A stretch of 36,310 bases of DNA from Alphaproteobacteria bacterium (GTDB taxonomy: Bacteria > Pseudomonadota > Alphaproteobacteria > Sphingomonadales > Kordiimonadaceae), in contig JAJFIS010000051.1 in NCBI GenBank assembly GCA_021774735.1, positions 1-36,310 on the forward strand, written 5' to 3'. The position numbers and the translations under genes were made by a program. Position 1 is the first letter of the stretch. Every line of letters starts with the position of its first letter. The notes below the pieces were generated by a model. The model saw nothing but the letters and a program-made list of their open reading frames with translations, ran no database searches and had not been told where the DNA came from. This document shows, piece by piece, positions 1 to 7,873 of the stretch.

Positions 1-21
1 ATTCTGTCATTAGAATTTAAC

Positions 22-86
22 ATGTGAGTTACCTCTTTGGTTTTGATGGTTGATTCAACACCAACATCAAAATCGGTAACTCACAT
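22..86. repeat. 65-nt imperfect palindrome (stem-loop)
   Basis: The outer 12 bases at 22-33 are perfectly complementary to 75-86. Inside, a second, gapped set of complementary bases continues toward a small loop near 52-56, so nearly the whole segment can fold. It lies about 115 bases beyond the 3' end of the AT-rich lipoprotein gene. There is no T-run, so it is not a classical intrinsic terminator. It could be a small mobile palindrome or a bidirectional transcript end. The fold is visible; the role is unknown. Confidence 0.6.
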
Positions 87-202
87 CCTTGCAACCCTTT
101 TTAATTGCAACGACTGTCAGATCATGTCTGAACTAATATAATTAATAAGGGCAGGGGCCATCACCCCTGTCTTTCTCAAATTCTTAGGGCTTTTTCATAT
201 TA

Positions 203-1108
203 TTAAGGCTTAGTATGAAAATTAACGAATTCGGCTTCTATATTAACCCATTTTACCGACCAATCATTTACTGAATGGGTTCCCGTTGTAAAAAATAGGA
301 ATTTATTGTTGGGTGTTACATACGGATTCCCTTGGCTTAAATGATTAATTTTATCACTCAGTTTTCTTGTATTTTTCCATCCTCCATTTCCATCACTAAA
401 ACTTATTAGTAGATCAAGGTGATCTCCAATTGAGGCAAAAATCAAGTAATCTTCTTTAGGAGAAATATATGGTGTTGCTTTACCCACCTTATGGCTCTCG
501 AGGATTTTTGGTTTTTCTGCATTGTCAAATTTCCCATTCACCTGTTTTGAGTAATAAATATCCATTTCACTATAATCGAGATTGCTGGCATGAAAATAAA
601 TTGTTCCTGAATCTGTAGCTGATGGATGAGATACCAATTTATTTCTTAAATTGGGAATATCAACGAATTCAGGCTCATCCCATTTTCCATTTGATTTTTC
701 CGATTTCCATATGTGCCAAGTTGGAGCAATTCCTTCAATATTAACTGGCCTTGTCGAACTGAAATACAGCGAATTTCCGTCAGGTGAGAAACTCATTCCA
801 TGTTCATTATAGGCGCTGTTAAAAAAAGCCTTCCTAGGTTTGGACCATTTGCCCATTGCTTTATGTATTTCATAAACATCAAAATGCTCAAAATTGATAT
901 CGGAGACAGTATAATAGTATTCTTCCAAACTTGGAGAAAACATTCCTTTGTGTATTAATTTATTACGAGGAACCAAGCCTTGCATGAATTCAATTGGGTG
1001 AATGTCTGGTGCTTTATTTACTAAAAAGTCCATTTCACTATTTTCCACTCCATTCTCACAACTCATCAGCAAAGTCGTTAGGAGTATTATCATTGCGAAT
1101 TTCTTCAT
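203..1108 (-). CDS. PD40/WD40-like beta-propeller lipoprotein
   Basis: A 301-residue protein with a lipoprotein signal peptide: Lys-Lys start, hydrophobic core, and lipobox L-M-S-C with the lipidated Cys at residue 17. The mature part has repeated segments of the PD40 type (F-S-P-D-G-N-S-L-Y-F near residue 107, then similar Y-I-S-P-K-E-D-Y-L-I-F and V-T-P-N-N-K-F-L-F-F units), as in the TolB-like propeller of outer-membrane lipoproteins. It is probably anchored in the envelope and may bind peptide or glycan; the ligand is unknown. The coding sequence is far richer in A+T than the housekeeping genes to its right, which suggests horizontal acquisition. It is a single gene; only the edge of the window lies downstream. 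The start ATG has a weak purine-rich ribosome site. Confidence 0.8.
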   Translation of the reverse strand: MKKFAMIILLTTLLMSCENGVENSEMDFLVNKAPDIHPIEFMQGLVPRNKLIHKGMFSPSLEEYYYTVSDINFEHFDVYEIHKAMGKWSKPRKAFFNSAYNEHGMSFSPDGNSLYFSSTRPVNIEGIAPTWHIWKSEKSNGKWDEPEFVDIPNLRNKLVSHPSATDSGTIYFHASNLDYSEMDIYYSKQVNGKFDNAEKPKILESHKVGKATPYISPKEDYLIFASIGDHLDLLISFSDGNGGWKNTRKLSDKINHLSQGNPYVTPNNKFLFFTTGTHSVNDWSVKWVNIEAEFVNFHTKP

Positions 1109-1349
1109 TTTTTACTTTATTTTGGCAGTTTACAATGTGAGGTGCTATCTATTTTACAATGGCATTTCATCAGTACAACATTTTTATTCTCAAGTTACTT
1201 TATTGCTATTTTTGTAATTTAAGTATGAACGGCATCTATTAGTCTAGCCCTTTATGGCCAAATCTCATATTTCTGAATTAGGACCTTCAATTTCCCGCTG
1301 AATTGTTCTAATGTGCGGCCAAATTGGCTCCCATTCAGGATAGGTACCC

Positions 1350-2240
1350 ATGTTTAAAGGCTCCATTACAGCACTTATTACGCCCTTTACCGAAGAGGGC
1401 GCATTTGACCAAGCGACCTATGAGCGTTTTGTTAATTGGCAAATCAAGGAGGGCAGCCATGGGCTGGTGCCTGTTGGCACAACGGGCGAATCCCCGACGC
1501 TTAGTCACATAGAGCACCGTCAAGTTGTTGAGGCCTGTGTGAAAGTAGCAGATGGCCGCGTACCTGTTATTGCGGGCGCTGGCTCCAACAGCACAGTTGA
1601 GGCCATTGAACTGGCGCAATTTGCAGAAAAAGTTGGCGCGGACGGCATTTTGGTCGTTTGCCCTTATTATAACAAGCCGAGCCAGGACGGCTTGTATCAT
1701 CATTATAAAGCCATACATGATGCGACAAATTTGCCAATTATCATCTATAATATCCCCGGTCGCTCGGTTGTGGATATGAGCGTGGAAACCATGACTAAAC
1801 TGTTTGAACTGCCACGGATTGTGGGGGTTAAGGATGCCACGGGTGATCTAGCACGAGCGGCTGACCAACGCGCCGCCATGGGGCCAGATTTTATCCAGCT
1901 CTCAGGCGAAGATGGCACGGCGCTGGGTTTTATGGCTATGGGCGGGCAGGGTACCATTTCGGTTACATCAAATGTAGCGCCAGCACTATGCGCGCAATTC
2001 CATAATGCCTGCTTAAGCGGTAACTTTAAGGCGGCTCTCACCTTTCAAGACCAACTGATAGGTCTGCATAAAGCCATGTTTATTGAGCCCAGTCCTGCGG
2101 CGCCAAAATATGCAGGTGAGCTTATAGGGATTTGTGAACGTCATGTGCGTATGCCCATGTTGCCTCTGAGTGAAGTGGGGCAGGCGGTTGTCGCTAGCGC
2201 CGTTGCAAATGCTGGCTTAATGCCAGCCGATATGGGCTAA
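1350..2240 (+). CDS. dapA: 4-hydroxy-tetrahydrodipicolinate synthase DapA
   Basis: Condenses pyruvate with aspartate-4-semialdehyde, the first committed step of the lysine/diaminopimelate pathway, in the cytoplasm. The 296-residue length is normal for the family. Visible active-site residues are T44 and T45 in G-T-T-G-E-S, Y107 in C-P-Y-Y-N-K-P, Y133 in Y-N-I-P-G-R and the Schiff-base K161 in G-V-K-D-A-T-G-D. The start ATG follows an AGGA-type site at about 1337. smpB starts 7 bases after the stop, so the two are probably co-transcribed, a common alphaproteobacterial arrangement. Confidence 0.97.
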   Translation: MFKGSITALITPFTEEGAFDQATYERFVNWQIKEGSHGLVPVGTTGESPTLSHIEHRQVVEACVKVADGRVPVIAGAGSNSTVEAIELAQFAEKVGADGILVVCPYYNKPSQDGLYHHYKAIHDATNLPIIIYNIPGRSVVDMSVETMTKLFELPRIVGVKDATGDLARAADQRAAMGPDFIQLSGEDGTALGFMAMGGQGTISVTSNVAPALCAQFHNACLSGNFKAALTFQDQLIGLHKAMFIEPSPAAPKYAGELIGICERHVRMPMLPLSEVGQAVVASAVANAGLMPADMG

Positions 2241-2247
2241 TTTAGCC

Positions 2248-2733
2248 ATGGCATCACCGCGCAAAAAAGATCCGAGTAAAAAAGTGCAGATTGCAGCGGA
2301 TAACCGTAAAGCGCGCTATAATTATTTCATTGAAGATGTCTTTGAGGCCGGCATTGCCCTTTCAGGCACAGAGGTTAAAGCCTTGCGCGGCGGTAAAGCC
2401 AATATAGCAGATTCTTACGCCGAAGAAAAAGACGGCGAAATATGGCTGATTAACAGCTATATCCCCGAGTATTTGCAGGGTAACAGGCATAATCATGAAC
2501 CTAGGCGCCCCCGTAAGTTATTATTAAATAAGCGTGAAATTAACAAAATGGGCGCAGCTATCCAACGCCAAGGGAAAACGCTGATACCGCTGAATATCTA
2601 TTTTAACGATAAGGGCCGCGCCAAAATTGAACTGGGCCTCGCCAAGGGTAAGCAAGGTCACGATAAACGCCAAAGCGAAAAAGATCGTGATTGGAAACGT
2701 CAACAAGGCCGCCTGATGAAAGAGCATGGTTAG
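2248..2733 (+). CDS. smpB: SsrA-binding protein SmpB
   Basis: Binds tmRNA and delivers it to stalled ribosomes for trans-translation. At 161 residues it has the usual size. The OB-fold core is recognisable ([16 protein letters not shown], then N-I-A-D-S-Y), and the basic C-terminal tail ([12 protein letters not shown]) is the part that acts as an mRNA mimic in the family. It follows dapA by 7 bases with no strong ribosome site of its own, which suggests translational coupling. The tmRNA gene is not in this window. The gene converges on the cNMP-FHA gene with only 12 bases between the stops. Confidence 0.97.
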   Translation: MASPRKKDPSKKVQIAADNRKARYNYFIEDVFEAGIALSGTEVKALRGGKANIADSYAEEKDGEIWLINSYIPEYLQGNRHNHEPRRPRKLLLNKREINKMGAAIQRQGKTLIPLNIYFNDKGRAKIELGLAKGKQGHDKRQSEKDRDWKRQQGRLMKEHG

Positions 2734-2745
2734 ACATTTACGCGC

Positions 2746-3528
2746 TCAAATGTGACTAATTTTTAGCACAAAGCGGGCTTCGCTATCTTCCTTGCCACAG
2801 GTGATGCGGCTTACTCCCCTCCTTAAAATACACACGGCTTCTTGCCCAAATTTGCTGATTTTTCGGTCATTGACCAAAGTGCCATTTGGCGTTCCCAGAT
2901 CACGCAGGTATAAATGTTTTTCCCGCATGATTAGCTCAAAATGATCAGAGCCAAGCTGGGTTAAGCGTTCATTAGGAAGGTCAAGCGCTGCACCCACCTG
3001 ATGTGGGGCATCTTCAATATTGCCGCGGCCACCAATTTTGCAGGGGAAATCCGTGATGATGATTGGTTCAGAAATGATGGAGCTTGTTATCTCGGTCGCG
3101 GGGAATAGTTCAACTTTAAAACTTGAAGGTAAGGCGTCAGCAGCAGGGCTGTTGTGGGGATTATTAACCGTGTCGCGAAGTCGGGTCGCGAGCGTGGTAA
3201 TAATGAAGCGTACAAGTGGGTCACGCAAGATATGTTCTAAAATATCACTATTAATACATAAAACATCAGTTGTGCCGACGGCGCGAGCTGTTACTGAATG
3301 TGGCTCACCCCTGATCGCACTTAATTCGCCAAGCAATTCACCTTTGCCAATTACGGCTACAGGGAAAGAGCCACCGTCCTCCAACCGACTTAGGGCTATT
3401 TCACCCGACATGATGATGAATGCACCCTGATTGGCTTGGCCTTGCAAATAAAGAATTTCATCGGACGCAAGCGATTTTCTCTCGAAGTCGGATAAATCAG
3501 CTGATTCTAATAAAGACAGATCGGTCAT
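2746..3528 (-). CDS. cyclic-nucleotide-binding-like domain + FHA domain protein
   Basis: A 260-residue soluble protein with two sensory domains and no catalytic or DNA-binding part. Residues about 10-125 form a Crp-type cNMP-binding fold with a phosphate-binding-cassette-like stretch at 63-91 (G-E-L-L-G-E-L-S, then E-P-H-S-V-T-A-R-A). The arginine that holds the cyclic phosphate in Crp appears replaced by H77. Residues about 158-245 form an FHA domain (C-K-I-G-G-R, then S-D-H-F-E-L, then D-L-G-T-P-N-G-T-L-V-N-D), which in this family reads phosphothreonine. It probably works as an adaptor in a phosphorylation or second-messenger circuit; no kinase gene is nearby. It is convergent with smpB. 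Confidence 0.85.
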   Translation of the reverse strand: MTDLSLLESADLSDFERKSLASDEILYLQGQANQGAFIIMSGEIALSRLEDGGSFPVAVIGKGELLGELSAIRGEPHSVTARAVGTTDVLCINSDILEHILRDPLVRFIITTLATRLRDTVNNPHNSPAADALPSSFKVELFPATEITSSIISEPIIITDFPCKIGGRGNIEDAPHQVGAALDLPNERLTQLGSDHFELIMREKHLYLRDLGTPNGTLVNDRKISKFGQEAVCILRRGVSRITCGKEDSEARFVLKISHI

Positions 3529-3623
3529 ATGATTTCCACTTCCAATATATGCCTAAAGGTTATGGAGAAATGATTAATAAATACATACGCTTTTGGCAGG
3601 GCTTTTGTGAGAGGTTCGCATAG

Positions 3624-3743
3624 TTGAAATATATTTATTCCTCTACCCTTGTTGTGGGTGCTCTATGGGGCATCATATACTGCTCATACATGCAGGATAG
3701 AATTGCCCATCTCGGTACATTCTCAACCACCAAACATCCTTAA
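3624..3743 (+). CDS. possible 39-residue single-pass membrane peptide
   Basis: A short open frame between two leftward genes starts with TTG, 9 bases after a GAGAGG ribosome-site-like stretch at 3609-3614. It encodes a hydrophobic segment (residues about 8-22, V-V-G-A-L-W-G-I-I-Y) followed by a polar tail (M-Q-D-R-I-A-H-L-G-T-F). That composition suits a small membrane protein, but the frame is short, the start codon is rare and no homologue is recognised. It may equally be chance. Confidence 0.25.
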   Translation: MKYIYSSTLVVGALWGIIYCSYMQDRIAHLGTFSTTKHP

Positions 3744-3774
3744 TAAAGTCCCAAGTTCATTCGACAGGTCTTGA

Positions 3775-4653
3775 TTAATTTATGAATAGCCCTTTATTTT
3801 TAGCTGTTTTTAAAATCCAAGATAAAAAGGCCGAAACTAACGCAACAGTAATTATTGAATGCTCAGGCCCAAATGCTCCACCGCTCAATAAAGCAGGGCC
3901 ATGCACATCGCTGATTACAGGTGCGCTGGAACGCCAATGTTCGTCCAAGACACCTGTTACGAAAACTCCAAAAAGCCAGGCTCCATAACTGATGCCCACA
4001 ACCCACAAATTACGAGATAAAATATAAATGCTACTCCACAGCGCGCTGATCAATATGGTTGAGACCAGAACCATCAGGTTTGCCCCATCGACCAATATGT
4101 TCAAAAAACCAAAGAAGACGGATATCAACAGTAGCGCTTGAACCGTGCCAATTTGTTGTTCTGTTACACGGAAGAGAACCCCTTGAAACAAAATTGCGCC
4201 TGTAATAGCTTGCGCAGCCAGTGCCAGAAAAACAAGATGCATCTCGCCCCAGCCCTGTTGAGTGATCACCTCATAATAGCCGATTGCAAAGAGCGGGAAC
4301 GTCGTTAGTGAGATTATCACCACCCCTGCAATGGCACCATAAACCATATTGCGACCAGCAAAACCAAGTTCCACGGCCCGCCTTTTTTCATAAAACTTAA
4401 CGAAAGCCAGATAACCAAAAACAATGAACACCAAGCTGGCCAGCCCATTCAAGGCATAATAGCCAATAGTTCCTTTTTCCACGAAGGATACTATAACGGG
4501 GTCTAATAAAAGCTTTGCCAGAATTGTGGCTGCAATATAGGCCGCCGCTCCTATGAAAATATTCAACAGAGTTTTTAATGTATTTCGTACCTTAGGGTAT
4601 TTATCGAACATGGCATTTAATTCCTCACTGATTTTATTCTTATTGGGTTGCAT
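3775..4653 (-). CDS. CPBP-family intramembrane protein, protease residues lost
   Basis: A polytopic membrane protein with about eight hydrophobic segments that keeps the layout of CPBP (CAAX/Abi) intramembrane proteases, including a C-terminal S-G-G-A-F-G-P-E-H-S stretch typical of many members. Numbered from the ATG at 4653, the usual E-E-x-x-F-R-G motif reads G152-A-I-L-F-Q157-G, the F-G-x-x-H motif ends in N185, and the H-F-A-W-N motif reads Y223-G-A-W-L227. All glutamate, histidine and asparagine catalytic positions are therefore replaced, so proteolysis is unlikely; a scaffold or immunity role is a guess. A GTG four codons upstream (4665) is an alternative start. It is divergent from the iron-type receptor gene. 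Confidence 0.75.
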   Translation of the reverse strand: MQPNKNKISEELNAMFDKYPKVRNTLKTLLNIFIGAAAYIAATILAKLLLDPVIVSFVEKGTIGYYALNGLASLVFIVFGYLAFVKFYEKRRAVELGFAGRNMVYGAIAGVVIISLTTFPLFAIGYYEVITQQGWGEMHLVFLALAAQAITGAILFQGVLFRVTEQQIGTVQALLLISVFFGFLNILVDGANLMVLVSTILISALWSSIYILSRNLWVVGISYGAWLFGVFVTGVLDEHWRSSAPVISDVHGPALLSGGAFGPEHSIITVALVSAFLSWILKTAKNKGLFIN

Positions 4654-4847
4654 CACTAACACCACAAAAAACGGCTTTTAGAAACACTTAAATTCCATCA
4701 AAGGTCAGAGCTTTTTTATAAGTCGACCAGATCGGATGTATCCATCATCGACAGATCTTACCCTCCCTATAATTTTTGAAATCTACCCACTGAATATTAA
4801 TAAATCATACGACGTAGATCTGTAGTTTGAGAAGCAATAAATATAAT

Positions 4848-4862
4848 TGATAATAATTCTTA
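4848..4862. promoter_or_regulatory. secondary Fur-box-like site
   Basis: The left half TGATAAT matches the 7-1-7 Fur consensus exactly and the right half ATTCTTA matches at four of seven positions. It lies about 65 bases upstream of the stronger site, in the shared region between the CPBP-like gene and the receptor gene. It is a weak candidate on its own. Confidence 0.3.
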
Positions 4863-4911
4863 AAAGCACTTGCAATAATATTCGTGAGTGGATATACCAC
4901 AGGCATGGTTA

Positions 4912-4940
4912 TTGCGAATGATTCGCATGTTAGTTAATGG
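4912..4940 (+). promoter_or_regulatory. putative promoter of the TonB-dependent receptor
   Basis: TTGCGA at 4912-4917 and TAATGG at 4935-4940 are separated by 17 bases, a reasonable sigma-70-type spacing. The Fur-type palindrome at 4913-4927 covers the -35 element and part of the spacer, which would allow direct repression. The rest of the 317-base gap between the two divergent genes is AT-rich and holds no other gene. Confidence 0.45.
4913..4927. promoter_or_regulatory. Fur-type operator (7-1-7 palindrome)
   Basis: TGCGAAT-G-ATTCGCA is a perfect inverted repeat with a one-base centre. It has the 7-1-7 geometry of Fur boxes, and the central A-A-T-N-A-T-T is identical to the classical site. 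Its position over the likely -35 element, 55 bases before a FecA-like receptor gene, fits iron-dependent repression. The regulator (Fur, or another family member) is inferred. Confidence 0.7.
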
Positions 4941-4982
4941 TTAAATTATTTTATACCTATTTGGGACGTTTCAAGAGATTTT

Positions 4983-7154
4983 ATGAGTAATATTTTATCC
5001 CGCCGCGCCACTAGTCACCTCGTTATTTTAGCGGTTCTTGCCAGCATTGAGGCTGGCGCTTCAGAAAATGCAGATACAACGACCTACGATGGCCCAATGG
5101 AACGTATTCAGGTTGTTGGCACCCGAAAAGAAGGGGAACCCGTTCCTGGTTCGGCCACACGCTTAGACGCTGCAGATCTAGAGAAGTTTCACTATCAAGA
5201 TGTGCTGCGTGTTTTGCGCATGGTGCCGGGTGTAAACATTCAGGAAGAAGATGGTTATGGCCTTCGCCCCAACATCGGCCTTCGCGGCACAGGTGTTGAA
5301 CGCAGTGAAAAAATCACTCTGATGGAAGACGGTGTATTGATTGCACCCGCGCCCTATGCAGCCCCTGCGGCTTATTATTTTCCAACTGTTGCCCGCATGG
5401 AAGCTGTTGAAGTTCGCAAAGGCTCGGCTGCGGTTAAGTTTGGCCCGCGCACCGTCGGCGGCGCTATTAATTTAGTGAGCCGCTCGATCCCGAGTGAATT
5501 CGGTAGTTTCGTTGAAGTAAAATTGGGCGAGGATGGCCTGCGTACCATCCATAGCTCGGTTGGTGGCTCGGGGGAGAACTTCGGTGCCTTGGTTGAAGTT
5601 TTTGACAGCAATAATGATGGCTTTAAGAATCTGCCAAATGGCGGTGACACGGGCTTTGACATTGAAGATTATATGGTCAAGCTGCGGGTGAATAGCGACA
5701 GTGACGCCGATATATACCAGTCGCTGGAATTGAAGTTCAGCCTGACGGACGGCGATTCTAACGAGACATATTTGGGCCTGACCGATGAGGATTTTAGGCT
5801 TGACCCTTACCAGCGCTATGCTGCTAGCCAGCTCGATAATATCGATACTGAGCATGAGCAATGGCAATTAACTCATATTTTAAAGACCTCCGCTTTTGAA
5901 ATGGTAACCGTGGCCTATGACAACAGCTTTAAGCGCGATTGGTTCAAACTGCATAACTTCGCTGATATTGCGATCGAGACTCTGCGCGGTGAGCAAGATA
6001 GTGCGCCCGGCGAGCTACAACTGCGCCATAATAACCGCGCTTATGGCTCCCGTGGTGTTCAAAGCTTGATCGCCACCGACTTTTCAGCAATGGGCGCTGA
6101 GCATGACATTGAATTTTCCGTGCGTTACCACGAAGACTATGAAGATCGCTTTCAGCATCATGAGAATTTCCAAATGATGGACGGCAATCTAGTGCTTAGC
6201 AGCATTGATGCTCTCGGCACCAAAGGCAACCGCATCGCCAGTGCCAATGCTTGGGCCTTCATGGTGCAAGACACGATTACCACTGGCAACCTGACCCTAA
6301 CCCCGGGTGTGCGCTTTGAAGATATTAACCTCAAGCGCCGCGATTGGGCGTCGACGGACCCTGAGCGTCAAAATGACCCAACCGAAACCCGTGAAAACCA
6401 TCTCTCGGTCATCATTCCGGGCATCGGCATTAGTTATATGCTGAATGATAACACCCGGCTCATCGGCGGTGTGTTCAAAGGCTTTAACCCTCCGGGCACC
6501 GGCACCACAGAAGCCAGTGAGGAAAAAAGCACCAATATCGAATTTGGTTTTACTGGGGATTACGGCGGTTTCAGCGCCGAATTGATTGGTTTCTGGTCTG
6601 ACTATTCCAACATTCTGGGTACCTGCACCGGCAGCAGTGGCTGTGTGGGCGGCGATGTGGGGGACCAGTTTAACGGCGGCGAAGCAACCGTTTTGGGTTT
6701 AGAATCTAAGTTCACCTATTTGGCCGATATCAACGATAGCATCTCTATGCCGCTGGCTGTTATTTATACCTATACGGACGCGGAATTTGACGGCAGCTTC
6801 ACCAATGGCTTTTGGGGCACCGTAGTTGAGGGCGATAAGCTACCGTATCTGCCAGCGCACCAGCTGACCTTGAGCGCAGGGCTGGCGAGTGAGCGTTGGT
6901 CGGTGAACCTTAGCGGTAATTATATCTCTAAGGCTCGTACCGTTGCCGGGCAGGGCGCCATTCCTGTCGGCGAAGATATCGATAGTCGTTTTGTTGTTGA
7001 CCTTGGCGCAAATTTCCAACTGACCGATAATATCTCGCTCTTCGGCTCTGTCGATAATTTGTTTAATGTGGTTTACAGCGTCGCCCGGCGACCTTTCTTG
7101 CTGCGCCCCGGCAAGCCACAAACCATCAAAGCAGGCGTACGCTTTAGCTTTTGA
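4983..7154 (+). CDS. FecA-like TonB-dependent outer-membrane receptor
   Basis: A 723-residue receptor that would import a ferric chelate across the outer membrane using TonB energy. A signal peptide (residues 1 to about 26) is followed by a probable TonB box region (M39-E-R-I-Q-V-V-G-T-R). The plug domain spans about 50-165 with the conserved R-P-N-I-G-L-R-G-T and V-E-V-R-K-G-S-A-A-V-K-F-G-P motifs closest to FecA-type ferric citrate or siderophore receptors. A 22-strand-type barrel follows, ending in the aromatic outer-membrane signal R-F-S-F. There is no N-terminal STN signalling extension and no fecI/fecR beside it, so control is probably by Fur only. One predicted surface loop has two cysteines (C-T-G-S-S-G-C). 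The exact substrate cannot be read from sequence. Confidence 0.93.
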   Translation: MSNILSRRATSHLVILAVLASIEAGASENADTTTYDGPMERIQVVGTRKEGEPVPGSATRLDAADLEKFHYQDVLRVLRMVPGVNIQEEDGYGLRPNIGLRGTGVERSEKITLMEDGVLIAPAPYAAPAAYYFPTVARMEAVEVRKGSAAVKFGPRTVGGAINLVSRSIPSEFGSFVEVKLGEDGLRTIHSSVGGSGENFGALVEVFDSNNDGFKNLPNGGDTGFDIEDYMVKLRVNSDSDADIYQSLELKFSLTDGDSNETYLGLTDEDFRLDPYQRYAASQLDNIDTEHEQWQLTHILKTSAFEMVTVAYDNSFKRDWFKLHNFADIAIETLRGEQDSAPGELQLRHNNRAYGSRGVQSLIATDFSAMGAEHDIEFSVRYHEDYEDRFQHHENFQMMDGNLVLSSIDALGTKGNRIASANAWAFMVQDTITTGNLTLTPGVRFEDINLKRRDWASTDPERQNDPTETRENHLSVIIPGIGISYMLNDNTRLIGGVFKGFNPPGTGTTEASEEKSTNIEFGFTGDYGGFSAELIGFWSDYSNILGTCTGSSGCVGGDVGDQFNGGEATVLGLESKFTYLADINDSISMPLAVIYTYTDAEFDGSFTNGFWGTVVEGDKLPYLPAHQLTLSAGLASERWSVNLSGNYISKARTVAGQGAIPVGEDIDSRFVVDLGANFQLTDNISLFGSVDNLFNVVYSVARRPFLLRPGKPQTIKAGVRFSF

Positions 7155-7302
7155 TGCGACATAATACCGCATATATATGGTGTATACTTAACAAAATCTT
7201 ACCATATTTAGTGTTTCTGTTAGCATTATTTTAAAGACTCTTCAGTAAAGTGATTCGTGTCGTCTCAAAGGGCAAATGCCCGAATGAAAGGAGAAGACGG
7301 TT

Positions 7303-7557
7303 ATGAGTAAACTATCCCCCAAACGCACTATGAGAAGCGCTGGCCGACCATGCTTTGCCCGCATGGCCCCAGCAAGTGCCGCAACAGATTACATGTTGTT
7401 GCACGCTCTTAGAGCCGCAGCTGAATCCGGCGATACAGCCAGTGCCCTCACTCTTTACACACAGTTGACCGGGCTCACAAACCGGCCGTCTTTGGACCAT
7501 ATTTCTAATTGGGTTTCAAGGCAGTGTGCCCTGGGTGGTGACGCGCTGCGCTCGTAG
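7303..7557 (+). CDS. hypothetical 84-residue protein
   Basis: Not recognised. It has a strong ribosome site (AAAGGAGAA at 7287-7295, 7 bases before the ATG) and alphaproteobacterial codon use, which support real translation. The N-terminus is basic (K-L-S-P-K-R-T-M-R-S-A-G-R). The middle (residues 29-56) looks like an amphipathic helix pair resembling a single helical repeat, and the C-terminus holds a conserved-looking W-V-S-R-Q-C. There is no signal peptide or membrane segment. A small G-G-G-C/G-C-C-C hairpin at 7269-7280 lies just before the ribosome site and could tune translation. It stands alone between the receptor and a PAS gene. Confidence 0.6.
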   Translation: MSKLSPKRTMRSAGRPCFARMAPASAATDYMLLHALRAAAESGDTASALTLYTQLTGLTNRPSLDHISNWVSRQCALGGDALRS

Positions 7558-7669
7558 GTGGTTTATTAATTGGCGCAGTGGCAACACTGCTAAATAGTAT
7601 TGAGGAACGCTTTTTCGCCCCTTATCCCTCCCCCCCCCAAATGCAGCCCAGCATGGTGGTGAAAAAGCT

Positions 7670-7699
7670 TAGGGACCTAGCTAATGGCTGGGTCCCTTA
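7670..7699. terminator. strong hairpin, possible transcript end
   Basis: Bases 7670-7681 pair with 7687-7699 in a 12-bp stem with one bulged base and one G-T pair around a five-base loop. Only TTTA follows, so as an intrinsic terminator it is imperfect. It lies in the 295-base gap between the 84-residue gene and the PAS gene; that gap also contains a run of nine C at 7630-7638 and no other gene. Confidence 0.45.
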
Positions 7700-7873
7700 G
7701 TTTATGTGGCTTATAGCTTATAGCGTGGTCAGACAGCTTTTCTCGCAACAGTAGAATCAAGGCTTATGAATACTGTGGGTGGCTTCTTAATTTCATATAG
7801 GCTTCGTTGACCTTCAATTCAATAAGCTGTAATATTTGCCATCTTATGTTTTGTGAGTGGAATAAAGTTTAGT

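Noticed and set aside
15-86. Integron attC site at the left palindrome
   Set aside because: One end has an A-T-T-T-A-A-C core-like heptamer, but the matching G-T-T-R-R-R-Y partner is missing at the other end and no integrase or cassette array is seen.
1002-1217. 71-codon frame antisense to the lipoprotein start
   Set aside because: Overlaps the signal-peptide region of a convincing gene; hydrophobic composition follows from AT-rich antisense reading.
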